Below are positions 1 to 12,972 of a DNA stretch of 64,000 nt, in pieces. The notes under the pieces are model-generated. The model saw only the letters and a list, made by a program, of their open reading frames with translations, was not told where the DNA came from and made no database searches. The stretch covers positions 248,001 to 312,000 of the forward strand of contig JAUTDP010000001.1 of assembly GCA_033439795.1 (NCBI GenBank). The letters are read 5' to 3'. Made by a program: the position numbers and the translations under genes. This stretch comes from Sordaria brevicollis. Taxonomy: Eukaryota > Ascomycota > Sordariomycetes > Sordariales > Sordariaceae. Numbering within the stretch: position 1 is the stretch's first letter; each line of letters opens with the position of its first letter.

Positions 1-3000
1 CCAATTCGTTTGCCCCCATGCGGAGTTGAGTCAACGAAGAAGAGCCTCCTCATCTATCCGATCTACCAACCACTGATACTCGCCGCGCACTTTTTCCTAT
101 TCGGATCTCAATGGGTATGGCGGAGTTGGAATCTGACGTGAAGGAGTGTTCCACTGGTCAGCGCAACCCAACCGAACTTGCGGGAATCGGTCTAATCCTA
201 TGCTCATCCCACCGCATTGCCGATGCCGATAACCAAGCCAAGCAAGTTTGGGTTCCTATCTGAGCTTTCCGGCCATCGGGAGGGGACGTTGAAGGGATGG
301 ATGCCAGGGACCGGACATGGAGCAGCCGCCACCAGGGCCAGTTTGCAAGATAGATAGACCGGACTAGTAGGGGTTCCGGGAATGAATCCGGTCTGTGGAT
401 CGAGCAGCTAACCTACAACTAGGCCGATGGAGGGAAAGAAGGAAAGAAAACAAAGAAAGAAAGAACAGCAAGCATCCCGGCTCCCGGTGCGGCTACCCTT
501 GGTGTCTTGGAAGTAGAGAAGTCCGGGGTTGATCCAGGTGGAACTAGGTCGGACGGTGTATGTTATATCCCGGTAGCTACCATACATAGCTCAAGCATAG
601 CTCCATGTTTTTCCTGAGGGTCTACAGGACAGGGCACCTATAAAAAATTCCCGAAGATCGAGAAAGTGAGGATCTTAAGAACGTCCCATAGAAGCCATAG
701 AAAGCTTTCTGAGATCGTAAGTCGATATCCACTTTGCTGTTTATCTCTTCTCGAAGGAGGACACAAGCCCGAGCATCGCAGAAGTCAGGATGAACGTTTA
801 GGAGGACTTGTCGTCATTGTTCACGTTTGTTCCGCTTCTCCATTCTTTTGCCCACAGGCGAATATTTCCTTTCTCATCGACGAACCGGCTTGTCATAGGC
901 TTCCGGTCCGACTGGATGAGAGAGAGGGGGGCTTATCCGTAACCAGACTGGCGGGACGTGATATGTCAGCGTCTTGTGCGCGCGGGTGCGTCCTCGTCTG
1001 TGGTGTTTGTGTCCATGATTCAAGGCACAACGGGTTGGATCTGATGGGGGAGAGGAGGTTGGTGACAGCTGAAAGATTGGAGAAAAGGAACCGTTTCCGT
1101 TTGTGCCAGGCGACTTGATTGTGGGTAGAGCTCTTTCGCTTGGGTTCATTGCTTTTGTTCCATTTCTATTCATCCGTTCATCGGGTAGAAAGAAATATGG
1201 GGTTCCGATGGAGTAGTGAGGACAAGGGAAAAGAAACAAAAAACCGTTGGCATCACAAGGTCAACGTTGGAGGTTGACCGTCATGCTCTTCGAAAGAGGA
1301 AATTCTGTCCGATGAGATGGGATTCTATGCGGAAAACTGTTAGCAACTTGATGTTACCCCTGGCGGAACGTGTTCCGGGCATTGAAAGTTTGCTATTCCG
1401 CATGTGATTTGTTCGCTTCTCACCTTTCAGAGGGTCTTTGGCACTAACAGCCTCACCAGATTTCCTATCTGAGACGACGAAAAAGGAAAGAAATCCCGAT
1501 TGCCTAAAGACAAGACCCTATCCGCGCCCAAAACCAAGCTTGTTTAGCTTTTTGTTAGCGGCTCATCTAGCGTTGCTCTCAGCTAACGTCCAGGGCGGTT
1601 TGCCCCGCCATGATCGACCTCGTGATATCTTTTCAAAGTTCAAACGTCGCCTCAGCTCTGGAGCACTGGGGAACATGAACGACACCAAATGACATCGGCT
1701 TACCCAGAACGTATGGTTTATCTCTCCTTTGTCCTGCCTTGCTTTCAAATGTGTCAAACGAGTCTGGGGAAACACACACACACACACACACCGCAAAGGG
1801 CACAGAAATCCTCGATGACAGCTCAATAATCACCTTTCCCTCTCCAAAGCCCCCTTCCCGTTTCTACTCATAGACTCGCACAAACGACACGAACTCGGAA
1901 TGGTCGACGGCTACCAGAGTATCGCAAACCATGCAGGCAAGCGAAATTCTTCCGAAAGCAGCAGCACTGCAGTGACTGGACATTGCACCGTCACCAGAAA
2001 GGCCACAGAAAGCCAACAGGACGATTGATAAGTTTCCGAAGGCTTGTCCCTGCTTTGTTTCCCCATTTCCTGGTTACATATGGTCGGGATGGACGGGCAT
2101 TGGACTTCCATTGTCATTCTGCATCGCATCGCATCGGTGCGCACCATAAAAAGCAAGAAATGCATTCGGGTAGGGATACAGGCAGATGAGGCTTGCTCCC
2201 TGCTTGACGGGTAGGTACGACGCACATCAAGGAGCTTTCTTGCAGACTGCAGAATGCGTGCAGCCTGGCAGCGCGCCCGAAGGTTGTCGGGCCGGGGCTT
2301 ACGCACCATATTCTCGACTTGGCCGTCTTCCGTTACACACAACGGCTTAGACGGCTTGAATGGGCTTTGGGAACGGGAAGCAACTTCCCAGTTATCAGTA
2401 TCGAGGCTGCCAGCCCGAAACGGAACGCCCAATATCGACCTCCAGGCTGTCTGCATCTTGCTTATGCTGAATGTTCCCAGTCTGACCGTTCGCACTTCAA
2501 ATCGACGAGTTGTTCAACTCGGTAATATCAAGGTAGGGCAGGGCTTACATGCCCCATGGATGGGAGCGTACAGAAGAACGGAAGTGGCTACTACCGAGTC
2601 GTTGTCGTGAAACATGAACAGCGTGTCAAGGCATGATGCCTGCAAGGCTTGTACAGAACTTTTGCGAAGGGAAATTCTGGATTGTATCTCGCCCATGCGC
2701 CGCAGACGTTTCTCTCCACGTCGTTTTCCCATCTCTTTATGAACTGGCCCTGTAGTTTGCCCATTACTCCCCTTCGTCGTCTGTCTGTCTGCCCCTGGTA
2801 GATCACAACCAAGGGTGCACATGAACCCCAATCTGGCCTAAGACCCCTGGCTGGACGTCTAGGGCTGGCGAATCTCTGCCGCTAGAAACACTTCTTGAGC
2901 ATCAGCCCTGAACCCTTTGCTTCTTTCGTGATCGAAAGAAAGGCTGAATGTTAGAGATGTATCGAAAACGTGAATTGGTGAGCGTCACACAGAACCCTTC

Positions 3001-3527
3001 TCCATGAACCGCTGCTAACCTTGCATTGTGATGTTGTTGTGCAACAGTGGCAGAAGATGGCTGACATACGACATTAACCAGTTCATCGACCAGTTCGTCG
3101 GTAGGGTGAATGTGCCCGGATGCAAGGAAAATGCAATGTTCTTTCTGGCGCATGAAGGCGCTGGTGAATACTTCGCGGTTTGAACTCCGTCCTCAATAAC
3201 TCCCATGTCTGCGAGGCTATACCTTGCTTGATACTGACCATGATCCTGCCTTCAAACCCTGACCCATGCGTGTGCCTATGGTTCATCTGGTTCATCGTCT
3301 GATCCTCGTGGTGGTGGAATGTCGTCATAGGCATTTCAAGATCGAAAATTCGCATGCATCCATCTGATCAATGCGGATTTCACTCCTCGCAATGCCTGCA
3401 GACACGTGGGGTGGTATAACAGTTCCATACACCCTGCCATGTTTCTCTGTTTGATTGTTGCGTTCGTTGACAATGACATGCAGGCCTATTGCGGCTGCTG
3501 AAATTCCATGTTGTTGTTGTTCATGTG
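1..3527. other. Intergenic, no supported gene
   Basis: Short open frames occur on both strands but none shows a recognisable motif, a consistent intron pattern or the C-ending codon preference of the real genes nearby. The right end is the 3' flank of the regulator gene that ends at 3528. I see no RNA gene or transposon remnant here. Confidence 0.6.
1772..1791. repeat. (AC)10 microsatellite
   Basis: An uninterrupted run of about ten AC dinucleotides in otherwise unique intergenic sequence. Confidence 0.95.
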
Positions 3528-5959
3528 TTAGTTCGTCGCATACTGCGTCGTGTCCGGCCATGGGGGCACCTGCGTCGGAGTCCACGTGGTAGCGGACCAC
3601 CCCCAAGCCTTCATCATGTCTTCCTGCACCGACTTGGTGGGACGAGCATGATCTTTCTCTGTTTTCCGTAGGATATCTATCATTGCCTCCTGGTCTTTCC
3701 GCTGGGTGAAACTAGCGCCGACTGTGGGTTGATCAGTCAGACTTGTGCAAACAGCATACAAGAAAACATTGCAAAACACCCGGAGACTTACAAGCAGAAA
3801 TGGCCATACAGGCTGTGAACATCCCCGGAGGAGTCCATTGGTTTCCCAAACCTATGCCACAGAGCGTCCGAACAATGCGTTGTATCTCAGCCTATACGCA
3901 AGTATGCGGTTAGCAATCCTGCCCCAAGTGCTATAAGCGCAGACCTAGACCTACCTCGGCTCTTCTCTTAGCCAGTGAAGATTGGTGACGTGTACCTGAT
4001 GCTGAGAGCTTTTGTCTCAATCGGATCAAGTATGCCTTGGCTAAAAGATGATGCTGTACTCCGATCACTAGCGATATATGTTAACAACACTTGGTTGAAA
4101 GAAGGGGAGATAAGAGAAGGTCGGCATACCTTGGCAACTCTGGTGATACCATATTTGTGGAAAGGGGACATCATCGGGTGCCTTGAACACGGGTGTATTG
4201 AAGCCAACGTGCTCGTTCTCCCAATCTTCAATCGACTTCCACAGCTTGTTCCATTCCTGGAGGTTGCACAACACTCCTCCCTTGTCAAAGCAGAAGTTGA
4301 GGACCCGAGTGCAATGGACCACGGCATTGTTCGCAAGGCTGTGGTAGTCTTTTCGTTCGAGTGACTGTTCGACTAGGATGTGGTCTACGCTCAACCCGAC
4401 AGGTCGTTTGTTGATGACTGCTTTGTAGATGCCCTGGCGGAGGCCGACCCAGAATGACGCGACACTAAGGGGGCTGGGATTTTCGAAAAACGATCCGGTT
4501 GACACAAACGCATGTATTCCCAGGAGATTGGCTTCTTGGTCTGTCCCGTTGTCCACAACTGACGAAACGTTAGCAGATGCCTTGTTGTAAAGCAGTTGAA
4601 TGTGTCGTACCATCAATTTCTTCGAGGACCCGCAGGATAATCGTAGCAGCAAACAGGTTTTCGTCCGCTCCGGATTCATCATATGCAGCAAGGACATCCC
4701 TGAGCTCCGTTAAGCATTCGTCGTAATACTCGCTGCTCCTAACCGAATCGAAATAGCCAGTCAGGGTCTTGTGTCGCGCTGAGAACGAGTATATAGCCTT
4801 GAGAAGAAGCGGAAATTTTGCTGCTTGTTGGGGCACTAAAGTTTCGAATGACCTCAATGGGTCACACAAGTCTAGCTGGACAGTGAAATGTCAATACGGT
4901 GTTCTTGGACGGAGCGTAGGTGTTGCCTACCCAAGGTGCCAAACTCTGCACGTAATGACGGTAAAGCTCTGCTTCAACCGGATCTTCGATGGGAAATGCT
5001 GAACGGGTTGAGTAGTAAAGCTGCTGGAAAGAACCAGACCGCGCAATGAAGCGGTCGGTGGGAGAACGCCCGCGTCCATGTCCTGCCGAAGAGGAGACGG
5101 TGTCAGGTGGCTGAACCGATCCGCGAAGAGACAATGCCTCCGATGCGATCTCTGAAAGGCGCGGAGATTCAGGCAAGGTATGCTCCCGTGAAAGAAGCCG
5201 TGATGGGTTCTCTCGATCAATTGGGGTTTCTGAGGCGAAAGGTTGGCTGAACTCTCGTAGCATTGACTGGTCGGAGAGAATGGGTGAGTCCAGGTCAGGC
5301 TCTATCTCATCGAGGCCACTATCCGGGGTAGCAGCCTCGTAGATGACCTTCCTGGTCTCATCCACGAACTCCACTGTAAGTCCGGTGTCAATGATATTGG
5401 TTCATTGTTAATGCAAAGCTGAAACAAAAAGGGGATACTTACATCTTCTCTCGATCTTGACCCACTTTTGTGTCTTACTGAACTTGGCTGCATTGTGGTA
5501 ATTGTTAGAGTTGTTGTCGTGATCAGTGAAGTTGACGAATAGCCAATGACCGTGAACCCGAAGAAGTGCCTTGACTTCTGCGGTGAATCGTCACACCGAG
5601 AGTAAAACCTGCAAAAGGGAAGAAGGGCATTGCTAACTGTATTGAGGGGACTGTCGAATCTTGAGACCGCTCCGGCGGCACTCACGCCCTGTGTTCTGAC
5701 ACCTGCCACAAGTGGGCGTTACTCGGTCGCCTAAAGGGTGAGGAGAAAATAACTCGATGTTAGTGGTGAGGATTTCCAATGCAGGGTGCCCAAAGGAGTG
5801 GTCCAGCCCATGCTCACATTTCAGGTGCTGCTGGCGACAGTTTTCACTGCCCAAAGCAAGATATGTCAGTTATGAGATTCCAGAGATCTTGGATAAACGG
5901 CATTCGACTCACCAACCAAAAGTAGACAGGGGCTTGGGGGAGTTTCCTGATGATGGCAT
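3528..5959 (-). CDS. Zn2Cys6 fungal transcription factor (ARCA-like), ten exons
   Basis: Predicted nuclear DNA-binding regulator. I rebuilt ten exons, all phases consistent: 5959-5913, 5846-5818, 5730-5638, 5487-5443, 5373-4931, 4875-4611, 4558-4130, 4067-3955, 3891-3792, 3721-3528, giving 585 aa. Joining exons 1-3 produces one zinc cluster with C16, C19, C26, C33, C36 and C43 (CX2CX6CX6CX2CX6C). Two introns cut this cluster, one inside the codon of C16 and one inside that of C26. The segment that follows (KTQKWVKIERR, EFVDETRKV) and the C-terminal part (GVQHHLLAKAYLIRL, IVRTLCGIGLGNQWTPP) match the layout of ARCA-like regulators with a fungal transcription-factor domain. The start is the only ATG of exon 1 in frame with the cluster. 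Target genes are unknown. The divergent permease gene starts 2.9 kb away, so co-regulation is only a possibility. Confidence 0.85.
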
Positions 5960-8892
5960 CTAATCTGCGAGTAAGTGGTGACGAGATACATGGGCTGGGC
6001 GCGAAGAGTGATCAAGGTGTATATCAAAATACGACCACTCAGATAGCTGCACAGTCAGATCGGAGTCTTGGTAGCAGTGGCTGTTGGAGATTCTCAGTTG
6101 GAGTGTAGTAGTATGTAGCTGGCAATGTGGAGCAGCAGTTGGATCCGAGATATCGGGTTATCTGGGTCGATCCGTGGCAGATTCGGTAGTTGATCAAGCA
6201 AAAACCGAAGACCGGACATAGAGGGGAGCAGCAGCTGGGCTACCACGACTTGAATTTGGAGAGGAGGAGGGGAAACAGGAGAAGGCTGAAGAAGGGACCA
6301 AGAATAATCAGTTTGTGCGGAGAAAGGATGATAGAAGTTGGGACGTGACAACGGGCGTCGACAGCAAAGCGGCCATGGGGGTTTAGTTAAGACGACCGTT
6401 TAGGCGAACATTACGACGGGGGGTACGGGCAAATGCAGCACATCCAACCCAACGAAGGGCCAGTCGGTAAGGTTTGTGTAAACAGGTACCGTACCGTTAC
6501 CACAGCTCAGGGACATGAGAGGAAATAAAGCAAGGCAAGATGGATGGATGTGACGACTGACGACGACTGCGATCCGATGAGCATGAGTGTTTGATGAGTG
6601 TTCACAATGAGTGAGTGACTAAAAGCGAGGTGGACTTTTAGGGATCAGTCAGACGAGTCGATGGTCGACGATGTCATGACGGAAGACCACAAAAGAAAGA
6701 CGGATCTATGATCATGGAGAAGCAGCTGCCACAGCCTGTGAAACGACTTGTGGTGGCCCAAAGTAAGATACCAGGCCAAGTTCCAGACAAGGCCGGAAGG
6801 ACAGAAGGAAAAAACAGCCAGCCGCAAAAGGCCACACGCTCATCCGACGCCGTGGCTGATGCCCATCACCCGTTGGCTTGGGGACATGTACAAATCGGCT
6901 GGAGGCCGTGATGATAGTCCATAGACGAGTACATAATGAGACGGCAAACACCGAGCGGGAACACTTGTTCAATCTCCGGAAATCCCGGGGAAGCTGGAAA
7001 AGGGGATCCATCGGAGCGGAGGAGAAGACCAGGAGAACGAGTCAAGTGCAGATCCGGGGAACAAAAGAAGCTTAAAAAGACGTCAACTCGTTCTTCTCCG
7101 CGGCATCTCCACATTGTCTCATGCTTTGGAGACATGGGATGGAGGAAGGAGAGGAGAGGAGTCGTGGTGTCTGGTGTGGTGGACGACGGCGGCAGAGTGG
7201 GATCGCGCAGATGTTCGAGAAGTCGAAAAAGGCTGGGGATCCTGACATGACACGAGAGAGAGAGAAGGGCGGTGGAACAGCAACGAAGACGATGCGACCG
7301 GACATGTTTGCTTCAACCAGCTGAAACTGTGTGCAAAGACGTCGGAGTACGTATCGTGAACTCGAAGAATGGGACAGATGGAGGTGACGAGATGAAAAAG
7401 AAGGAAAGAAAATGGAATCTGCTTGGAGAATCGTGAGGGGCACGATACCACTTTGGCGCTGCACAGAGCTCTGAGTTGAGGAAGTACGATCAGGCGTTTG
7501 TACTATGGTCGTTGTAATTGTTAGCGACGAGGGTAGCTCCGTGCTTGTTTGACCGACAAATATTCAATCATGTACCTGACTTCCTATCACAAGGGACTTT
7601 GCACAAGATGGTCGGTGCGGGGTCCTCCACTGTTGAACGCTTGGACCATGAGGTGCGTCCCATGTCAGCAGCCAATCAAACGACACTGCACAACTGGAGT
7701 TCATCACCAAATCCGATAGAGAACGGTTGGGGAAAAAAGAAAAGAATGGGACGACCATTGCCCCTGAGAAGGAATGTGATAAGAAATTGTGTCTGTCGTC
7801 ATGTTTGAGAATGCCAACTCTTTTGTCTTCTTTTCTTCAAACGATCATGGTCTTTGATCTTTGAGCTTCCATGCCTTCCTTTGCGACTTTCCATCATGGG
7901 GAAAGCACCATCGGAAATATCAACCGTTGCCCCTCATGGCTCCTTCTCCAACATCACCGTCCCTTCCCATCCAACGTGCCCAACCGACAACCAACGCCAT
8001 GCTCCTTCCAGATATCACGTCTCAATTTCTCATCATGAAACCACACGAGCATACCTTTGTGGAAAGAGCATTCGGCACAATGCAATACCGACGCCCGAGA
8101 GATGGCCTGGGCGTTGAGCTCCTGCCCCCCAAAGATATCGTGAACCTCGGCCGCCGAGACTTTATGCACATCAAATTCCACTTTGGACCTTGTGCCCGAC
8201 GAATGGCAGGCAGCAAGGAAAGGCCTGGATGGGAGAATGGAACGGCAGCGAAACCAAACATTTGACCCTAGAACAACCGCTAGCCCCACCGTCTCTCCAC
8301 ACTCACCACTTGTTGGGACGAACGGCTGTCTGTCATTGGCTTTGTTCCTTCACAAAGTTTCCCCTTCTGGGTTTTTGGTGGTGGTGGCCGGTGGCCGGGA
8401 ACCGCTGAAATCTGGAGAAAATGTGAAAGAAACGGATCTCAAATCCAAAAACTACGATGGAGTCTTCCACTTGCGCCGATGGACTGGACTGCTCCCCGCC
8501 GCCGTGCTCCGACCGAGTGTTCTTTCCCGCCTCCTAAATTCTAGCGTCCTGCGACGTCCCTTTCTCTCCTGGAATCCGTTCTCAACTCCGGTTAACCATC
8601 TTGCTCTCATCACGACTTTGGTTGTCTGTGTGTTCATTGTCGATCGCCGTCCATCTCGCCACCCGGACTTCTCTTTGGATCCCATTCATTTGGGCATTCT
8701 CATACATACCTCTACGGCCTTTATCACGACGACAACCGGTGTCCACTTTGCTTGGTTAGCCGCAACGGAAAGGTCACAGTGAGCACTTGACCGTCGGTGT
8801 AGCACTTTGAAGGGAACAATCCAGGCGTACGGACAGCACTTCATACGGCAGCGGCCAAAAAAAAGGGGCGACGCAAAGCCAAAGCCGCAAAG
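5960..8892. other. Divergent intergenic region between regulator and permease
   Basis: About 2.9 kb of shared 5' flank between the minus-strand Zn2Cys6 gene and the plus-strand permease. It has several long but motif-less open frames. Purine-rich (6.5-7.4 kb) and pyrimidine-rich (7.8-8.8 kb) stretches are typical of fungal promoters and leaders. No RNA gene was recognised. Confidence 0.6.
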
Positions 8893-11078
8893 ATGGCTTC
8901 GCCCGATCACAAGGAGACGACCAACACGGCACTATCCGACGACATTGTGTTCAGCGATTCCAAGGGTCAACAAGATACCCTAACACACTCGAAAGAGCTT
9001 CAACAAATCCAGACATCGGAGAGGATCATCCAAAATGCCAAAGTAGCAACAGACAAGGAGCGTAACATGACGCTCTGGCAGGGCATCAAGCTGTACCCCA
9101 AAGCGATTGCGTGGAGTGTGCTCATCTCGACATGCATTGTTATGGAGGGTTACGATGTTTGCCTGATCAACAACTTCTGTGAGTTTCTCATTTTTACTTT
9201 CACATGTGACAATTCGCTTCACATGAAAAAGCCAATGCTAACATGCAGAAAAGACGCCTTCCCCCAGTTTGCTCGCAAGTACGGCGAGGAGATTGCACCA
9301 GGTCATTGGGAAGTTCCTGCTCGCTGGCAGGCTGGTCTCAGTAACGTGAGTACTCATCCAAGTGCAGTGGTCTGATATGTCTGTGCCGGTGCCATGCGTG
9401 CGACTGAGCCGCTCCCCACGATCCTAATCCCAAGTGCCGCCGCATCGGGTCCGGGTCCGGTTCCCGTCGTGGGGAACAAGGCTTGCAGCATGAGCCGTGC
9501 GAGATGGACCCTGAACGCCTCAGACAATGCTAACTGGTCTCATTCACAGGGTGCCAATGTGGGAGAATTGATCGGTCTTCTCATCAATGGTTATGTATCA
9601 GAACGCTTTGGTTATCGCTACACCGTTATCGGTTGCTTGATGCTCATTTGCGCGTGGACTTCACTCTTCTTCACGGCACAAAATGTTCAGACTCTGTTGG
9701 CTGCCGAGATTCTTTGCGGTATCGTAAGTTCACTCACTCACTCTGCACATGTCACTCTCGACTAACGGTGACCCAGCCATGGGGTGTCTTCCAAACTCTC
9801 ACCATTACATATGCCTCCGAGGTCTGCCCTGTTGCCATGCGCGGCTACCTCACCACCTACGTCAACTTCTGCTGGGGTTTGGGTCAGGAAATCGGCATCG
9901 GTGTTATCATGTCCATGCTTAAGCGCAACGACGAATGGGCCTACCGCATCCCTTACGCTCTCCAATGGATGTGGCCCGTTCCTCTGGCCCTCGGCATCTT
10001 CTTCGCACCCGAATCACCTTGGTGGCTTGTTCGCAAGGGTCGTCTGGAAGAAGCCAAGAAGTCTCTCCTCCGCCTGACCAGCTTGAACCGCGAAACCGAA
10101 TTTGATGCCGACGAGACCATCTCCATGATGGTTCACACGACCGCCCTCGAGGAGAAGACGACGCAGGGAGCGACCTACTGGGACTGCTTCAAGGGCCATG
10201 ATCTCAGGAGAACCGAGATTGTGTGCATGGTGTGGGCCATCCAGAACTTGAGTGGCAACTCGTTCTCGAACTACTCGACATATTTCCTTAAGCAGGCCGG
10301 CTTGAACGATGATGACGCCTATGGATTTGCGCTCGGACAGTATGCTATCAACATGGCTGGTGTTTTCGGTGCGTGGTTCTTGATGAGCCGGGGTATTGGA
10401 CGCAGAGCTCTCTACTTATATGGCTTGTGCGGTCTTTTCTGCATGCTCTTCGTTCTGGGCTTCCTTGGTCTGGTTCCTGAGGCGCACAACAGGGAGGCTT
10501 CGATCGCGACGGGCAGTATCATGCTTGGCTGGGCGTTGGTGTATCAGTTGACGGTTGGAACGGTGTGCTACTCGCTTGTAAGTGAGATCTCAACCAGAAG
10601 ACTGCAGATCAAAACTATTGCTCTTGGTCGTGTGCTTTAGTAAGTTCCTTGTTTCCAGAAAGCTTTTGAACTTCCCCATGCTAACCGTTCACAGCATCAT
10701 TGTTGGCATCATCACTGCTGTCCTCACCCCGTACATGCTCAACCCTGGCGCCTGGGATTGGTCCAACTTTACCGGTTTCTTCTGGGTACGTGAAATCCCC
10801 TCCTTTCCATGTGTTCAACGACTAACCCATCTCAGGCCGGCATCTGCTTCATGTGCATCGTCTACGTCTACTTCCGCGTCCCCGAGCCCACCGGTCGCAC
10901 GTTCGCCGAGCTTGACCTCCTTTTCCAGAAGAACGTCAGTGCGCGCAAGTTTGCCGAAACCAAGGTGGACGTGTTCTCTGATGAGGCCGCTTCCCTTGAC
11001 AGCTCGGTGCTGAACAAGTACGAGAAGAGCGCAAACATGTCCAAGGTTGACAGCAAGGCCAGTGGCCATGCCGTCTGA
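8893..11078 (+). CDS. MFS sugar transporter, maltose/alpha-glucoside permease type
   Basis: Plasma-membrane sugar/H+ symporter of the major facilitator superfamily. Exons 8893-9178, 9254-9345, 9550-9723, 9777-10639, 10695-10785 and 10836-11078 give 582 aa, normal for the family. Visible landmarks are an acidic soluble N-terminus, LYPKAIAWSVLIST leading into the first helix, GYDVCLINNFYAFPQFARKYG across the first intron, the loop NGYVSERFGYR, the PESPWWLVRKGR motif in the centre, a second six-helix half, and the sugar-transporter C-terminal signature PEPTGRTFAELDLLF. The first intron uses the acceptor AAAAG ending at 9253: the CAG five bases upstream would create an immediate TAA. The GTAAGT at 10578 is exonic, because the family-conserved CYSLVSEISTRRLQIKT reads through it. 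The exact substrate (maltose, trehalose or another glucoside) cannot be read from sequence. Confidence 0.92.
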
Positions 11079-12972
11079 AGGGTACAAGCATGGCGGGCCG
11101 TATAAGCGATGCGGATACGGTACCGGAGCCGGGTAGGGACCGTCGCTTTTTCGGGCCGTGGTTAACCGGACCGATCTCTTTGCTCACTCGATGGGTTGGG
11201 AGAGTCAATGAAGTCAGCGACGTGGGATGCAGCAGTATTTACGGGGGTTATGGGATCTAATGAGGAGGCTGATGAGGAGTCTTGGCTACATGTTGAACTA
11301 CGACGGCTTGGGAAGCGCAAGCTGCACCGAAGCGACTTACGACAGGTGTCGTTCAAGTCTGAAGTTCATAAAGCCAATCGGCGATGGACATGAGGCCGAA
11401 GCAACAACCAAGTTTTTGGATACGCTGGTCCAACCCGGGATACATACTAATTTTGGAATGAGGATATGGGAATGTAGGCGATGATGTTTTGGATATACAT
11501 ACGTAGGGATGGGTTTATGATATGGAGGAATGGTGTTTTCATGAGGTCTATTTCATGCCATTACGAGCATCACGACTCTCATGTACTTTGGGAACGCAAA
11601 AAAGGATGGCGGATGCCATGTATATCAGAATCACATATTCTCCCAAGGAGTAATCTATAAGTTTAATGTCATCAAAATAACTCGACAAACCAATGCCGTG
11701 AACTCATCCCGGAGATACAGTAATGAAAAAGGGAAATCCGAACAAAGGACAAGATAGTGGAGGCGGGGGAAGGGTAGAAAGGTTGAAGGCACGATGATGT
11801 AATGCCTATGAACCCTTTTGCATTTCTGCGCGGGTAGGGCGCCTTAACAATCCGTCTGATGCGATACTTTTGTCAATGCAACCATTTGCAGCGGCCCGCA
11901 CGTCATCTGGCATGCGATCAAAGTACCTCATATTGCCAAGCGTTTGAACAGGTAGACCCGGACCCTGATTCTGTTCAACATCAAAACTTCTCCGGATTTG
12001 TGTTTCGTTTGTTGCTGAGCCAGAACAGTCACAGGCCGCATTTGTGGAATTTGATTCATCATATTTCAGTTTGGAAAGAAGAGAAAAGACCCGTATCATT
12101 CACGATCGGAGGACAACGAGGGACAATCCATCATCTGATATATCACGGTATCCAGACATTGGAGAGTGATATTCCAAGGCGCCAGCCCCTCACTTGATTG
12201 CGCGAATGCCCGGCCCTTTTCAAGTGTCGGTCTTGGGCCGGCCGATAAGATCAACTGAGGGCAGCAATTATAGTGGTTGATGAGTTTCGGATTTTCAGGT
12301 TCATATTAGACATTGGCCCCGATCCCCAACCATACTGGAGTCTAGTATCGAAGCTCTTTTTCTCGGTGTTTCCCAACACGATAAAAGAGCGTTGAGGGGC
12401 GATCTATCAACACGGCTCAAGACGGAAGATCTGCCATTTTGATATCTGCCTGGAATCCGCCGGTCTCCTGAGTGCCCAACGACCCGATTGTCCACAGGTG
12501 TCTGTGTCGATATCTTGTTCAGAACGTGATCGCGGCGCTGCATTTCTCTTGGCTTCCACATCCCACCAAACACACCGGGCAAGCCCACCAAGACAGTGAT
12601 CGCCGCCCCACCCAAAGCCGCCTTCACCACCAAACAAAACGCTCCAATCCATTCCAGGCTAATCCAGTGACCCCACTTACTTCGATCATCTGGGGCAGAA
12701 AGTCACTCCACCCTTCCCTCGTCGGTGTTGCTCTCGAACCTACACTTTCCATTCATTCATCGACCTGACCATTGGACCCGCGACTTGCTTTCCTCAATCC
12801 AACAACTTCCACTTGCCAAAACAGAACAGAACGAAACGACAACTTGACTCATTTGCGCCCGCGCACATATCTTCACCTTCTTCGGTCAACACTTTTTGCT
12901 CGAGAACACGCACTTCATTGACGACTCTTCATCGACACATACAACACAGACAGAGACAGCTTGTTTCCAGCC
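11079..12972. other. Intergenic: permease 3' flank and inhibitor-2 leader
   Basis: The first kilobase is 3' flank. From about 12.4 kb it becomes C/A-rich, typical of a Neurospora 5' leader, running up to the start at 12973. No gene or repeat was recognised. Confidence 0.6.

Noticed and set aside
1911..2495. 194-codon minus-strand open frame near the window start
   Set aside because: No domain, membrane segment or conserved motif; it overlaps open frames on the other strand and codon use is unlike neighbouring genes.
5609..5637. 29-base intron GTTAGC...GCAG in the ten-exon regulator
   Set aside because: Too short, and it leads to a stop; extending the intron to the CAG at 5488 restores the conserved KFSKTQKWVKIERR segment in frame.
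8183..8782. 199-codon plus-strand frame just upstream of the permease
   Set aside because: Lies in pyrimidine-rich leader DNA, composition explains the openness, and no motif is present.
10578..10583. GTAAGT inside the permease taken as a splice donor
   Set aside because: The family-conserved sequence CYSLVSEISTRRLQIKT reads through it; the real donor is at 10640.
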